Positions 52,741 to 60,707 of a stretch of 64,000 nt of DNA are shown in pieces (the stretch's first letter is position 1; each line of letters begins with the position of its first letter). The notes beneath the pieces were generated by a model, which did no database searches, was not told the DNA's origin, and worked only from the letters and a program-made list of their open reading frames with translations. Made by a program: the position numbers and the translations under genes. The DNA is from Segatella copri. GTDB taxonomy: Bacteria; Bacteroidota; Bacteroidia; Bacteroidales; Bacteroidaceae. The stretch covers positions 2,144,501-2,208,500 of the forward strand of contig NZ_CP156891.1 of NCBI RefSeq assembly GCF_019249795.2. The letters run 5' to 3'.

Positions 52741-54324
52741 ATGAAGAAATATCTATTCATAGCACTGGTAGCATTCCTGGCAGTAACTTCTGCCAGTGCC
52801 CAGTTGCGTATCAAGATGGGCAAGAACAGCCCGATAGAGAAGTTGGGAAGGGCTGAAATCGCCATTACCAACCTCTATGTGGATAGTGTGGATGAGAATA
52901 AGCTCGTAGAGGACGCCATCCGTGGTATGCTCGAAAAGCTCGACCCTCATTCTTCTTACGCTACAGCCAAGGAAACCAAGGCGATGAACGAGCCGCTGAA
53001 CGGCAGTTTTGATGGCATTGGCGTGCAGTTTAACATGGTAGATGATACGCTGCTCGTTATCCAGCCGGTTACGAACGGACCTTCTGAGAAGGTGGGAATC
53101 ATTGCCGGCGACCGCATTGTGGCTGTAAACGATACTGCCATTTCGGGCGTCAAGATGAGCAAGGAGGAAATCATGAAGCGCCTTCGTGGTCCTAAGGGAA
53201 CAACGGTGAACCTTACCATCGTGCGCCGTGGCATCAAGGATAAACTCATCTTCAAGGTAAAGCGCGATAAAATTCCGGTAACTACGATGGATGCGGCTTA
53301 TATGATTCGTTCGGGCATCGGATACATCCGATTGGGAAGCTTCGGTCTTACCAGTCATAAAGAGGTAACAATAGCGATGGATTCGCTGAAAAAGAAGGGA
53401 ATGAAGGATCTTATCTTCGACCTTGAGGATAATGGTGGAGGCTATCTTCAGGCTGCGGCTCAGATTGCCAACGAGTTCCTGCAGAAGGGCGATCTCATCG
53501 TTTATACCAGCGGTCGTGCAGCGCCTCGCCAGGAATACAAGGCGCAGGCTAACGGCAGATGGCGCAATGGCAAGGTGGTGGTGCTCACCAATGAGTTTAC
53601 CGCTTCTGCCGCCGAGATTGTTTCCGGAGCCATCCAGGATCAGGACCGTGGCGTAGTGGTTGGTCGCAGAACCTTCGGCAAGGGATTGGTGCAGCGTCCG
53701 CTGACCTTCGATGATGGCAGCGAGATTCGTCTCACCATCGCCCATTACTATACGCCTAGCGGCAGATGCATCCAGAAGCCATATAAGAAAGGTGACAGAT
53801 TGGATTATGCGATGGATTTGGACAAGCGTTACAAGCATGGCGAGTTCACCAATCAGGACAGCATCCATCTTTCAGACAGTCTGAAGTATTATACCTTGCG
53901 CAAGCATCGTGTAGTTTATGGTGGTGGTGGAATCATGCCAGATTATTTCGTTCCGCTGGATACAACCAAGTACACCAAGATGCACCGTCAGTTGGCAGCC
54001 AAGAGTATCGTCATCAACCACAGTCTGAAGTTCATCGATGCGCATCGTAAGGAGCTGAAGAGCCAGTATAAGGATTTCGATAAGTTCCTCGCCACCTACG
54101 AGGTTCCTTCTTCGCTGATAGATGGCATTATCGCCGAGGGCAAGAAGGAGAAGATAGAGCCAAAGGATGAGGCTGAATTAATTCAGACGAAGAAATACCT
54201 CGCCCTGCAGCTGAAAGCCCTTGTTGCAAGAGATATCTGGGATATGAGCCAATACTTCCAGGTCTGGAACGAGACCAACGAGATAGTTCAGCGAGCCGTG
54301 CAGCTGCTGACTACGGGGAAGTAA
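52741..54324 (+). CDS. Carboxy-terminal processing protease (S41 family)
   Basis: 527 aa with signal peptide (YLFIALVAFLAVTSASA). PDZ domain at about 95-175 (GIGVQFNMVDDTLLV, RIVAVNDTAISG). The tail-specific protease core at about 190-350 has the Ser in TNEFTASAAEIVSGAI and the Lys in TFGKGLVQRP. A C-terminal helical extension (about 400-527) follows. It degrades or trims proteins in the periplasm by C-terminal recognition. Confidence 0.93.
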   Translation: MKKYLFIALVAFLAVTSASAQLRIKMGKNSPIEKLGRAEIAITNLYVDSVDENKLVEDAIRGMLEKLDPHSSYATAKETKAMNEPLNGSFDGIGVQFNMVDDTLLVIQPVTNGPSEKVGIIAGDRIVAVNDTAISGVKMSKEEIMKRLRGPKGTTVNLTIVRRGIKDKLIFKVKRDKIPVTTMDAAYMIRSGIGYIRLGSFGLTSHKEVTIAMDSLKKKGMKDLIFDLEDNGGGYLQAAAQIANEFLQKGDLIVYTSGRAAPRQEYKAQANGRWRNGKVVVLTNEFTASAAEIVSGAIQDQDRGVVVGRRTFGKGLVQRPLTFDDGSEIRLTIAHYYTPSGRCIQKPYKKGDRLDYAMDLDKRYKHGEFTNQDSIHLSDSLKYYTLRKHRVVYGGGGIMPDYFVPLDTTKYTKMHRQLAAKSIVINHSLKFIDAHRKELKSQYKDFDKFLATYEVPSSLIDGIIAEGKKEKIEPKDEAELIQTKKYLALQLKALVARDIWDMSQYFQVWNETNEIVQRAVQLLTTGK

Positions 54325-54339
54325 CTATAGAAAAAACGG

Positions 54340-54362
54340 CTGTTAACTGTTAACCTGTTAAC
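54340..54362. repeat. GTTAAC triple repeat, copy 2
   Basis: Same 23 bp as 52676-52698, preceded by ATAGAAAAAACGG, 15 bp after the protease stop. Confidence 0.85.
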
Positions 54363-54383
54363 CCCGTGAGGTAATGATATAAG

Positions 54384-54426
54384 AAAAGGTCGTGAGGTTC
54401 AATCAGAAATCTCACGACCTTTTTTT
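54384..54426. terminator. Terminator between protease and transporter genes
   Basis: Stem AAAGGTCGTGAG / CTCACGACCTTT with following T7 run, between convergent genes. Confidence 0.85.
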
Positions 54427-54444
54427 ATCTTTTTCAGAAGTCAT

Positions 54445-55416
54445 TTACTTCTTCTCATGCAGATGGTCCCATTTCAGATAGATTCCGGCAAGGATGGTGC
54501 CGGAAATACTGTGCCAGGCGCAGCTGATGGCGCAAGGCAATACGGCGAGAGGCTGGGTTGCGAAGAAGTTGCCAGCAAGTACCGTAGCAAGACCGGCGTT
54601 CTGCATTCCTACCTCAATACTGATGGTACGCTTCTTGGCGGTATTGAATCCGGCACATTTGCCGGCAAGCCAACCGAGAAGATAACCCAGCGTGTTGTGG
54701 CAGAAAACCACGGCGAAAGTCCAGAGGAAAAGCGATAAGCCGCGGGCTACGAGGTCATCATGAACCGTAGAAATCACACCGCCTACGATGATTGCCAGAC
54801 ACGTAACGCTGATGCCCGGCATCAGACTCTGGATGGTAGGGAAGCAGTCTTTCTTGCCGTAAATATAGTTGAGGGCGCAGCCGATGGCCACAGGAATAAT
54901 CGTTACGATGAGGATGTTGATGAACATTCCCACAGCATCTACATGGATAATCTCGCCTGCCGTAATCTTCATCAGCAGCGGAGTCATCACCGGTGCAAGA
55001 ATGGTAGAGGCGCAGGTCATTCCTACGGAGAAAGCTACGTCGCCATGACACAGATAACTCATGATGTTGCTCGAAACGCCGCCCGGACAGCAACCTACCA
55101 GCAGGATTCCGAGTGCCAGGGCTGGGTCAAGATGCCACACATGAACCAGGGTGTAAGCCACACCCGGCATGATGATAAACTGGGCACAGGCTCCGATGAA
55201 GACATCCAGCGGGCGCTGAGCCAGAATCTTGAAGTCGTTGGTGGTCAAGGTCAGACCCATAGTGAGCATGATGATGCCGAGAATGACGGTTTGAGTAGTT
55301 CCGCGCACCCAGTCGAAGGTATGTGGGAAGAAGAATGTGAACACTGCAACACCTATCACGAAGATAGATGTGTAATTGGCCAGCAGCTTGCTGAGCCCTT
55401 GAAATAACTTAAGCAT
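54445..55416 (-). CDS. Bile acid:sodium symporter (BASS) family transporter
   Basis: 323 aa with about nine to ten membrane helices. BASS signatures: MGLTLTTNDFKIL near helix 2, LVGCCPGGVSSNIMSYL (about 107-123) and SIEVGMQNAGLATVLAG (about 270-286), the two crossing regions that bind Na+. It imports an organic anion with sodium; bile acid, pantoate or another acid are possible. Monocistronic. Confidence 0.92.
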   Translation of the reverse strand: MLKLFQGLSKLLANYTSIFVIGVAVFTFFFPHTFDWVRGTTQTVILGIIMLTMGLTLTTNDFKILAQRPLDVFIGACAQFIIMPGVAYTLVHVWHLDPALALGILLVGCCPGGVSSNIMSYLCHGDVAFSVGMTCASTILAPVMTPLLMKITAGEIIHVDAVGMFINILIVTIIPVAIGCALNYIYGKKDCFPTIQSLMPGISVTCLAIIVGGVISTVHDDLVARGLSLFLWTFAVVFCHNTLGYLLGWLAGKCAGFNTAKKRTISIEVGMQNAGLATVLAGNFFATQPLAVLPCAISCAWHSISGTILAGIYLKWDHLHEKK

Positions 55417-55653
55417 AATTCTATTTCTTTTAAAATCCTGATATTTCTCTCTTATTTATTTCTTTCCTCGCTTTCAATATCGAGTGCAAAAGTACGTCTT
55501 TTCTATCGGATAAACAAATTATTCTGCAAGAAAATGATAAATTATAACATTTTTGTAGGGTAACGCTTGCAAATCTGCACGAATCTTTTGGGATTGTGCA
55601 AAATCATGGGCAAAATAATTCGGCTTTTCTTCTTTAATTCCGCAACAAATGTG

Positions 55654-55661
55654 TAACTTTG
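55654..55661 (+). promoter_or_regulatory. -7 box of ruvB
   Basis: TAACTTTGCACC, 28 bp before the ATG. No matching TTTG at -33, so only this box is supported. Confidence 0.55.
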
Positions 55662-55689
55662 CACCCATATTATCGATAATAGTCATAGA

Positions 55690-56724
55690 ATGAACGAAGA
55701 TTTTGATATAAGACAAGAAATAGTTTCGCCTGCCGAAAAGGAATTCGAGAAGGCGCTGCGCCCGCTGAAGTTTTCTGATTTCAGCGGACAGAATGGCGTG
55801 GTGGAAAATCTCGAGGTCTTTGTTGAGGCTGCCAAATATCGTGGCGAACCACTCGACCATACGCTCCTCCATGGTCCGCCGGGATTGGGTAAGACCACGC
55901 TGAGCAACATCATCGCCAACGAACTGGGCGTAGGATTCAAGATTACATCGGGTCCTGTGCTTGATAAGCCGGGCGATCTGGCGGGAATCCTTACCTCGCT
56001 GGAGCCCAACGATGTGCTCTTTATCGATGAAATCCACCGACTTTCGCCTGTGGTAGAGGAGTATCTCTATTCGGCGATGGAGGATTACCGCATCGATATC
56101 ATGATAGACAAGGGTCCTTCGGCTCGCAGCATCCAGATAGACTTGAATCCGTTTACCCTCGTAGGAGCAACAACGAGAAGCGGTCTGCTTACAGCTCCTC
56201 TGCGTGCCCGTTTCGGAATCAATCTGCATCTGGAATATTACGACCCGGCTACGCTTCAGAAGATTATCAAGCGAAGTGCGATGCTCCTGAAGGTGCCGAT
56301 AGAGGATGAGGCGGCTGTGGAAATCTCCCGCCGTTCGCGCGGAACCCCTCGTATCGCCAATTCCCTGCTGCGAAGAGTGCGTGATTTCGCCCAGGTAAAG
56401 GGCAACGGAACCATCACTTACGATATTGCCCAGATGGCGCTCAAGGCGCTCAACATCGATCAGTATGGCTTGGACGAGATTGACAACAAGATTCTCACCA
56501 CCATCATCGACAAGTTCCGTGGCGGTCCGGTAGGCGTAAGCACCATTGCCACGGCAATAGGCGAGGATGGCGGCACCGTAGAGGAGGTTTACGAGCCGTT
56601 CCTCATCATGGAGGGTTTCATCAAGCGCACGCCGCGAGGCAGAATGGCAACGCCGCTTGCCTACGAGCATCTCGGCAGAAATCCGTATACAAGCAATATT
56701 ATGCAGGGAGACTTGTTTGAGTGA
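55690..56724 (+). CDS. ruvB: Holliday junction branch migration helicase RuvB
   Basis: 344 aa. Walker [17 protein letters not shown] (about 57-72), Walker [12 protein letters not shown], sensor 1 [18 protein letters not shown], and the C-terminal winged helix ([20 protein letters not shown]). It drives RuvA-bound Holliday junctions together with RuvC; neither is in the window. coaD follows 22 bp later, so they are probably cotranscribed, with a GAGTGAA repeat in the junction. Confidence 0.97.
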   Translation: MNEDFDIRQEIVSPAEKEFEKALRPLKFSDFSGQNGVVENLEVFVEAAKYRGEPLDHTLLHGPPGLGKTTLSNIIANELGVGFKITSGPVLDKPGDLAGILTSLEPNDVLFIDEIHRLSPVVEEYLYSAMEDYRIDIMIDKGPSARSIQIDLNPFTLVGATTRSGLLTAPLRARFGINLHLEYYDPATLQKIIKRSAMLLKVPIEDEAAVEISRRSRGTPRIANSLLRRVRDFAQVKGNGTITYDIAQMALKALNIDQYGLDEIDNKILTTIIDKFRGGPVGVSTIATAIGEDGGTVEEVYEPFLIMEGFIKRTPRGRMATPLAYEHLGRNPYTSNIMQGDLFE

Positions 56725-56741
56725 AGAACGAAGAGTGAAGA
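56723..56741. repeat. GAGTGAA heptamer repeat at ruvB stop
   Basis: GTGAAGAACGAAGAGTGAAG; its first bases include the end of the ruvB stop codon TGA. Confidence 0.65.
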
Positions 56742-56746
56742 AAAAC

Positions 56747-57232
56747 ATGAAGATAGGAATATTTACGGGTACATTCGACCCATTTACGATAGGACATCAG
56801 AACATTGCCGAGCGTGCCTTGCCGATGTTCGACAAGCTCGTGATTGCAGTGGCGGTGAGCAAACTGAAGCACGCCAGCGAGGAAATCTCGAAGCGTGTGG
56901 AGGATATCAAGGCTGTTTTCCCGAAGGAATGTTCGGAGTTGGTGGATGCGGAAGATGCATCTAAGGGTTATCGCCTGGAGGTGGTTTCTTACGATGATCT
57001 CACCATCGATTTGGCGCATCGTATGGGAGCCAGGTTTCTGGTTCGTGGCGTCCGTTCTGCCAAGGATTTCGAGTACGAAAGAGAGCAGGCTGACATCAAT
57101 AAGCAGTTGGGCGGCGTAGAAACCATCCTGCTGTTTTCTGACCCAAGATACAGCAGCATCAGCTCAACGCTGGTTAGGGAGCTGAGATTCTTCGGAAGAG
57201 AAGTAGATGAATTTTTACCAAAAATAAAATAA
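56747..57232 (+). CDS. coaD: Phosphopantetheine adenylyltransferase
   Basis: 161 aa from the ATG at 56747 (MKIGIFTGTFDPFTIGHQNI); the 30 upstream codons overlap ruvB and are not family-like. The nucleotidyltransferase motifs are GTFDPFTIGH and RYSSISSTLVRE. It makes dephospho-CoA, the fourth step of CoA synthesis, in the cytoplasm. ybeY follows 19 bp later. Confidence 0.96.
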   Translation: MKIGIFTGTFDPFTIGHQNIAERALPMFDKLVIAVAVSKLKHASEEISKRVEDIKAVFPKECSELVDAEDASKGYRLEVVSYDDLTIDLAHRMGARFLVRGVRSAKDFEYEREQADINKQLGGVETILLFSDPRYSSISSTLVRELRFFGREVDEFLPKIK

Positions 57233-57251
57233 AAATAGGAGGAAGAAGCGT

Positions 57252-57686
57252 ATGATAACATACAATGTAGACGGCGTGAAAATGCCAAAGATCAAGAAGC
57301 GTGATACGAGTGCCTGGATTCGTAAGGTAGCTGCCTCTCATGGCCGCAAGGTGGGTGAGATTGGCTATATGTTTGTAGATGACGAGAAGATTCTCGAAGT
57401 AAACAACGAGTATCTGGGTCATGATTACTATACCGATGTCATCACCTTCGATTACGATGAGGATGATGTGATTAACGGCGACATCGTGATTTCGCTGGAT
57501 ACGGTCCGCACCAATGCCGAGCAGTTTGGCAAGACCTACGATGATGAGCTCCATCGCGTCATCATCCACGGCATCCTGCACCTCTGCGGAATCAACGACA
57601 AGGGTCCGGGAGAGCGTGAAATCATGGAGGAGAACGAGAATAAGGCACTCGCCCTGCTCGAAGGTGCTTCGATATTGAAGAAGTAA
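57252..57686 (+). CDS. ybeY: Endoribonuclease YbeY
   Basis: 144 aa. Zinc-binding motif VIIHGILHLCGINDKGPGER (about 100-119), plus NNEYLGHDYYTDVITF, both diagnostic. It matures and quality-controls 16S rRNA. AATAGGAGGAAGAAGC precedes the ATG, another strong ribosome-binding site. Confidence 0.95.
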   Translation: MITYNVDGVKMPKIKKRDTSAWIRKVAASHGRKVGEIGYMFVDDEKILEVNNEYLGHDYYTDVITFDYDEDDVINGDIVISLDTVRTNAEQFGKTYDDELHRVIIHGILHLCGINDKGPGEREIMEENENKALALLEGASILKK

Positions 57687-57752
57687 AGCCCTTCTCTATA
57701 ATTTGAGGAAGCTAGGTTTCTTCAATTTCAGGTAGAAGTATAGAAAAAACAA

Positions 57753-57775
57753 CTGTTAACTGTTAACCTGTTAAC
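57753..57775. repeat. GTTAAC triple repeat, copy 3, with promoter box
   Basis: Same 23 bp as 52676-52698. Its last bases form part of TAACTTTG (57772-57779), a possible -7 box for the toxin-antitoxin genes. Confidence 0.75.
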
Positions 57776-57819
57776 TTTGTTACAGGTTGGCAGTTGACAT
57801 AATGATAGGAGATAAGATT

Positions 57820-57987
57820 ATGGCAACAGCAATCAAAGCAATACCAACATTGCATGGTAAAGAAGCAAAAGAGTTTTTGCGCCATGCAGAAGAGGCCGAG
57901 CGCAATTTTAAGGGATTCAAAAATATCGAAGAACATCCCTTTTGTGTAATGGCTCGCAGCATTTTGGAAAAGGCAGGTATGAGATAA
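57820..57987 (+). CDS. Small putative antitoxin of GNAT toxin
   Basis: 55 aa from the ATG at 57820 (MATAIKAIPTLHGKEAKEFL), preceded by AGGAGATAAGATT. Helical and charged with LHGKEAKEFLRHAEEAERNF; it resembles the short antitoxins that precede GNAT toxins in size and placement rather than by a clear family motif. The toxin gene starts 14 bp downstream. A reading from 57787 is also open. Confidence 0.6.
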   Translation: MATAIKAIPTLHGKEAKEFLRHAEEAERNFKGFKNIEEHPFCVMARSILEKAGMR

Positions 57988-58001
57988 GAAAGGAGGCATT
58001 T

Positions 58002-58598
58002 ATGTTTCTGAGTTCACAATGCTTTTTTAGTGAATTGACAGATGACTTATTATCCACCTGTCAACCATTCTCGTGTGGCAATGAAGATCTGGATGATTTC
58101 TTCAAGAATGATGCCACACGCTATGCTTATTATTTGATGGGGAAATCATATTGTTTTCGAAAGAATGATGACCCCACCAAAATCGTTTGTGCCTTTACGG
58201 TTTCTAATGATAGCATTCGTATTTATGATTTGCCAAGAAGCCGTAAGGATTATATGAAAAGTCTTACGCATCATGAAAAGCCTCTGCGTAGATACCCTGG
58301 TATTCTTATCGGTCGTTTGGGCGTAAACAAGGATTTTTGTGGAAAGGGAATAGGCAGTGAAGTCATTGATTTCATCAAGGGTTGGTTTATGTCTCATGAC
58401 AACAAGTCTGGCTGTCGCTTTGTGATAGTAGATGCAATCAATGCTCCCGAAGTAATCTCTTTCTATCAAAAAAATGGTTTTCAATCTCTGTTTACCTCTG
58501 AAGAACAGGAGTTCTTATATACAGGAGGAAAGAAGGGGCAGCAAATCAAAATGGCAACCAGATTGATGTACTTTGACTTGCTATGGATGAGACAATAG
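58002..58598 (+). CDS. GNAT-family acetyltransferase, TacT/AtaT-like toxin candidate
   Basis: 198 aa from the ATG at 58002 with AAGGAGG nine bases before it; the longer reading overlaps the upstream gene. Starts MFLSSQCFFSELTDDLLSTC. GNAT signatures: acetyl-CoA loop GRLGVNKDFCGKGIGSEVI (about 103-121) and the late FYQKNGFQSLF (about 154-164). CNEDLDDFFKNDA near the N-terminus is shared with tRNA-acetylating toxins of the TacT type. Paired with a 55-aa upstream gene. AT content is higher than in neighbouring housekeeping genes, consistent with transfer. It could instead be an ordinary acetyltransferase. Confidence 0.75.
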   Translation: MFLSSQCFFSELTDDLLSTCQPFSCGNEDLDDFFKNDATRYAYYLMGKSYCFRKNDDPTKIVCAFTVSNDSIRIYDLPRSRKDYMKSLTHHEKPLRRYPGILIGRLGVNKDFCGKGIGSEVIDFIKGWFMSHDNKSGCRFVIVDAINAPEVISFYQKNGFQSLFTSEEQEFLYTGGKKGQQIKMATRLMYFDLLWMRQ

Positions 58599-58621
58599 TA
58601 ATTTGATAATTATTTTTGATT

Positions 58622-59083
58622 ATGTTTAGATTTAAAGTTATACTTCTTTTATCATTAATTTTAAGTGTTTGCCCAATTATGAGTCATGCGCAATTAAAAA
58701 AGTCTGGTTCAATAGAGAGGGTAAAGGGGTTTACAAATGGTTCCGTCAGTTTGATGAAGTCTACAACAGAGAGAGGGGATGTGTATTCTCTAACGTTACG
58801 TAATAATTCAAAATTTCATGATGATGTGAATTTGTTGTTGGGAGATAAGGAAACTGCTGTAAAAAATCTAAAAGACTTTTCTGAAACTTTTAAAACAGCA
58901 AAGTCTGGTGAACATTTTGATTTCGAGGTGATGGGACTGACATATACTTTCTTTTATGGTAGCACATTAGGGCAAAAATGTTTTAAGATATGGGCACCTA
59001 ATAGTGTAAGTTCTGATTATGGTAGGTTGTTTAAGGCAACAATAGATGATATTATCAAATATTTTTTAAACAATGGGGAATAA
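58622..59083 (+). CDS. Hypothetical secreted protein
   Basis: About 153 aa from the ATG at 58622 with signal peptide (FKVILLLSLILSVCPIMSHA). The mature part has beta-rich sequence (SLTLRNNSKFHDDVNLLLGD) and no recognised family. Base composition is AT-rich. It overlaps the next gene by 11 bp. Confidence 0.65.
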   Translation: MFRFKVILLLSLILSVCPIMSHAQLKKSGSIERVKGFTNGSVSLMKSTTERGDVYSLTLRNNSKFHDDVNLLLGDKETAVKNLKDFSETFKTAKSGEHFDFEVMGLTYTFFYGSTLGQKCFKIWAPNSVSSDYGRLFKATIDDIIKYFLNNGE

Positions 59084-59456
59084 AGAGTGGATTGCTTTTG
59101 CAAATGAGAAAAAATGTAATCACGCAAAGAGCTTGATAAAGAGTGGATTTATTAGTTGGGTAAATACAGCTAATTTTGAAGTAGGAGATATAGTATATTT
59201 GTTTATGTCAAATACTAGAAACGTTAGATTTAAAACTCAAGTTGTTGCCGATAATTGTAAGCGTGAGGATTCTGAATATTGGCTTGAGCAAGCTCCTACG
59301 GATATTACTTTTAGATTAAAGTTGGTTGCAGAATATTCTGGAGACCAATTGAATGAAAGTGTTTTGATTAAGCATGGTTTTAAGGGTGGTAGATCACTTC
59401 AAACTCCAAGCTATAAGAATGAAAATTTGATGGATTATATAAAGTCAATCTTTTAA
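59073..59456 (+). CDS. EVE/PUA-like domain protein
   Basis: 127 aa. WVNTANFEVGDIVYLFMSN followed by RFKTQVVADNCKRED and YWLEQ resembles the EVE domain (PUA fold) that binds modified bases. EVE domains occur in modification-dependent restriction and RNA metabolism. It is short and stands alone, so a defence role is only a suggestion. Strongly AT-rich, overlapping the secreted-protein gene. Confidence 0.6.
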   Translation: MGNKEWIAFANEKKCNHAKSLIKSGFISWVNTANFEVGDIVYLFMSNTRNVRFKTQVVADNCKREDSEYWLEQAPTDITFRLKLVAEYSGDQLNESVLIKHGFKGGRSLQTPSYKNENLMDYIKSIF

Positions 59457-59460
59457 AAGT

Positions 59461-59505
59461 AAAAGGGAGAAACTAACAGGTGTCTGTTGGATTCTCCCTT
59501 TTTGT
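59461..59505. terminator. Terminator between the AT-rich island and dusB
   Basis: AAAGGGAGAA / TTCTCCCTTT stem with a T-run, between convergent genes. Confidence 0.8.
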
Positions 59506-59508
59506 TTC

Positions 59509-60495
59509 TTATTCTATCGCCTTGATTCTCTCGCGGCATTCTTTCAATATCTCTTTCAGTTCCTCCACGGTCGTGGCTCTCAGCATGGCGATTCTCGTCT
59601 GGCGAAAATCGGGAATGCCCTTGAAGATAGGGGAGGCGGCAAGGTGGCGACGGGTGTGGAGAATGCCTCTGTACTCGTCGATGCGCTCCACGTTGATGCG
59701 GAGCTGCTCTTCCAAGAGGTCGATTTTCTCATCTACGGTTAATGGAGCAGCGCCCGTATTATCCAGATAATCACGAATTTCCTTGAAAATCCAAGGCCTG
59801 CCGAAGGTGGCGCGGCCAATCATTACCGCATCTACGCCGTATCTTTCGAAGGCAAGCTTGGCTTCTTCTGGGGTCGTAATGTCGCCGTTGCCGATGATAG
59901 GAATATGGATGCGGGGATTGTTCTTCACCTCTCCGATGAGGCTCCAGTCGGCTTCTCCGGTGTACATCTGGCTACGGGTTCTGCCGTGGATGGTGAGCGC
60001 CTGGATCCCGCAATCCTGTAGCTGCTCGGCAAGGTCGGTGATGATGAGGTTCTCGCAATCCCATCCCAATCGGGTTTTCACAGTTACGGGCACGTTTACC
60101 GCCTTTACCACTTCTCTTGTAATATCCAGCATCAATGGGATATTTCGGAGCATTCCGGCTCCTGCACCCTTTCCGGCAACCTTCTTCACCGGGCAACCGA
60201 AGTTAATATCAATCACATCCGGCTTCGCCTGTTCCACGATCTTGGCAGCTTCCACCATGTCCTCTGTGGTTCTGCCGTAAATCTGAATGCCCACAGGGCG
60301 CTCTTCATCGCTTATCGTAAGCTTGCTGACGGTGCTCTTGATGCTTCGCACCAAGGCTTCCGCCGATACGAACTCAGTATAAACCATGGCGGCTCCGAAT
60401 CGCTTGCAGAGCATGCGAAAGCCAATATCTGTTACGTCTTCCATCGGAGCGAGGAAGAGGGGCTGAGGCCCAAATTCTATATTACCTATTTTCAT
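59509..60495 (-). CDS. dusB: tRNA-dihydrouridine synthase B
   Basis: 328 aa from the ATG at 60495 (MKIGNIEFGPQPLFLAPMED), the family start; the open frame continues upstream through repeats. The catalytic Cys is in NFGCPVKKVAGKGAGAGML (about 98-116), FMN contacts IGNGDITTPEEAK and MIGRATFGRPWIF. It reduces uridine in the D-loop of tRNA. Its promoter lies between two arms of a 40-bp inverted repeat. Confidence 0.95.
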   Translation of the reverse strand: MKIGNIEFGPQPLFLAPMEDVTDIGFRMLCKRFGAAMVYTEFVSAEALVRSIKSTVSKLTISDEERPVGIQIYGRTTEDMVEAAKIVEQAKPDVIDINFGCPVKKVAGKGAGAGMLRNIPLMLDITREVVKAVNVPVTVKTRLGWDCENLIITDLAEQLQDCGIQALTIHGRTRSQMYTGEADWSLIGEVKNNPRIHIPIIGNGDITTPEEAKLAFERYGVDAVMIGRATFGRPWIFKEIRDYLDNTGAAPLTVDEKIDLLEEQLRINVERIDEYRGILHTRRHLAASPIFKGIPDFRQTRIAMLRATTVEELKEILKECRERIKAIE

Positions 60496-60503
60496 CGTTT
60501 TAT

Positions 60504-60543
60504 GAGGAGTTAAAGGAGTTAAGGAGTTAAAGGAGTTAAGACA
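60504..60543. repeat. Left arm of inverted repeat around dusB promoter
   Basis: Built of GGAGTTAA octamers (GAGGAGTTAAAGGAGTTAAG.. ending GTTAAGACA). Its complement, with small indels, is at 60661-60700. Confidence 0.8.
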
Positions 60544-60593
60544 AATGCTTCGAAAATGATAATCCTTGATATTCCTTCTCCAAAATTTCGGTT

Positions 60594-60603
60594 GCAAAGT
60601 TAC
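60594..60603 (-). promoter_or_regulatory. -7 box of dusB
   Basis: Minus-strand TAACTTTGCA inside the 117-bp segment bounded by inverted arms. No convincing -33 box. Confidence 0.6.
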
Positions 60604-60660
60604 ACTTTTTTTATGAGAATTTGCCATGATATACAAAAAACATGAGTATCTCATAACTGT

Positions 60661-60700
60661 TGTCTTAACTCCTTAACTCCCTTTAACTCCTTAACTCCTC
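60661..60700. repeat. Right arm of inverted repeat around dusB promoter
   Basis: TGTCTTAACTCCTTAACTCC.. ending CTCCTC; inverted relative to 60504-60543. Ends 8 bp before the dprA stop. Confidence 0.8.
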
Positions 60701-60707
60701 CTTTGAT

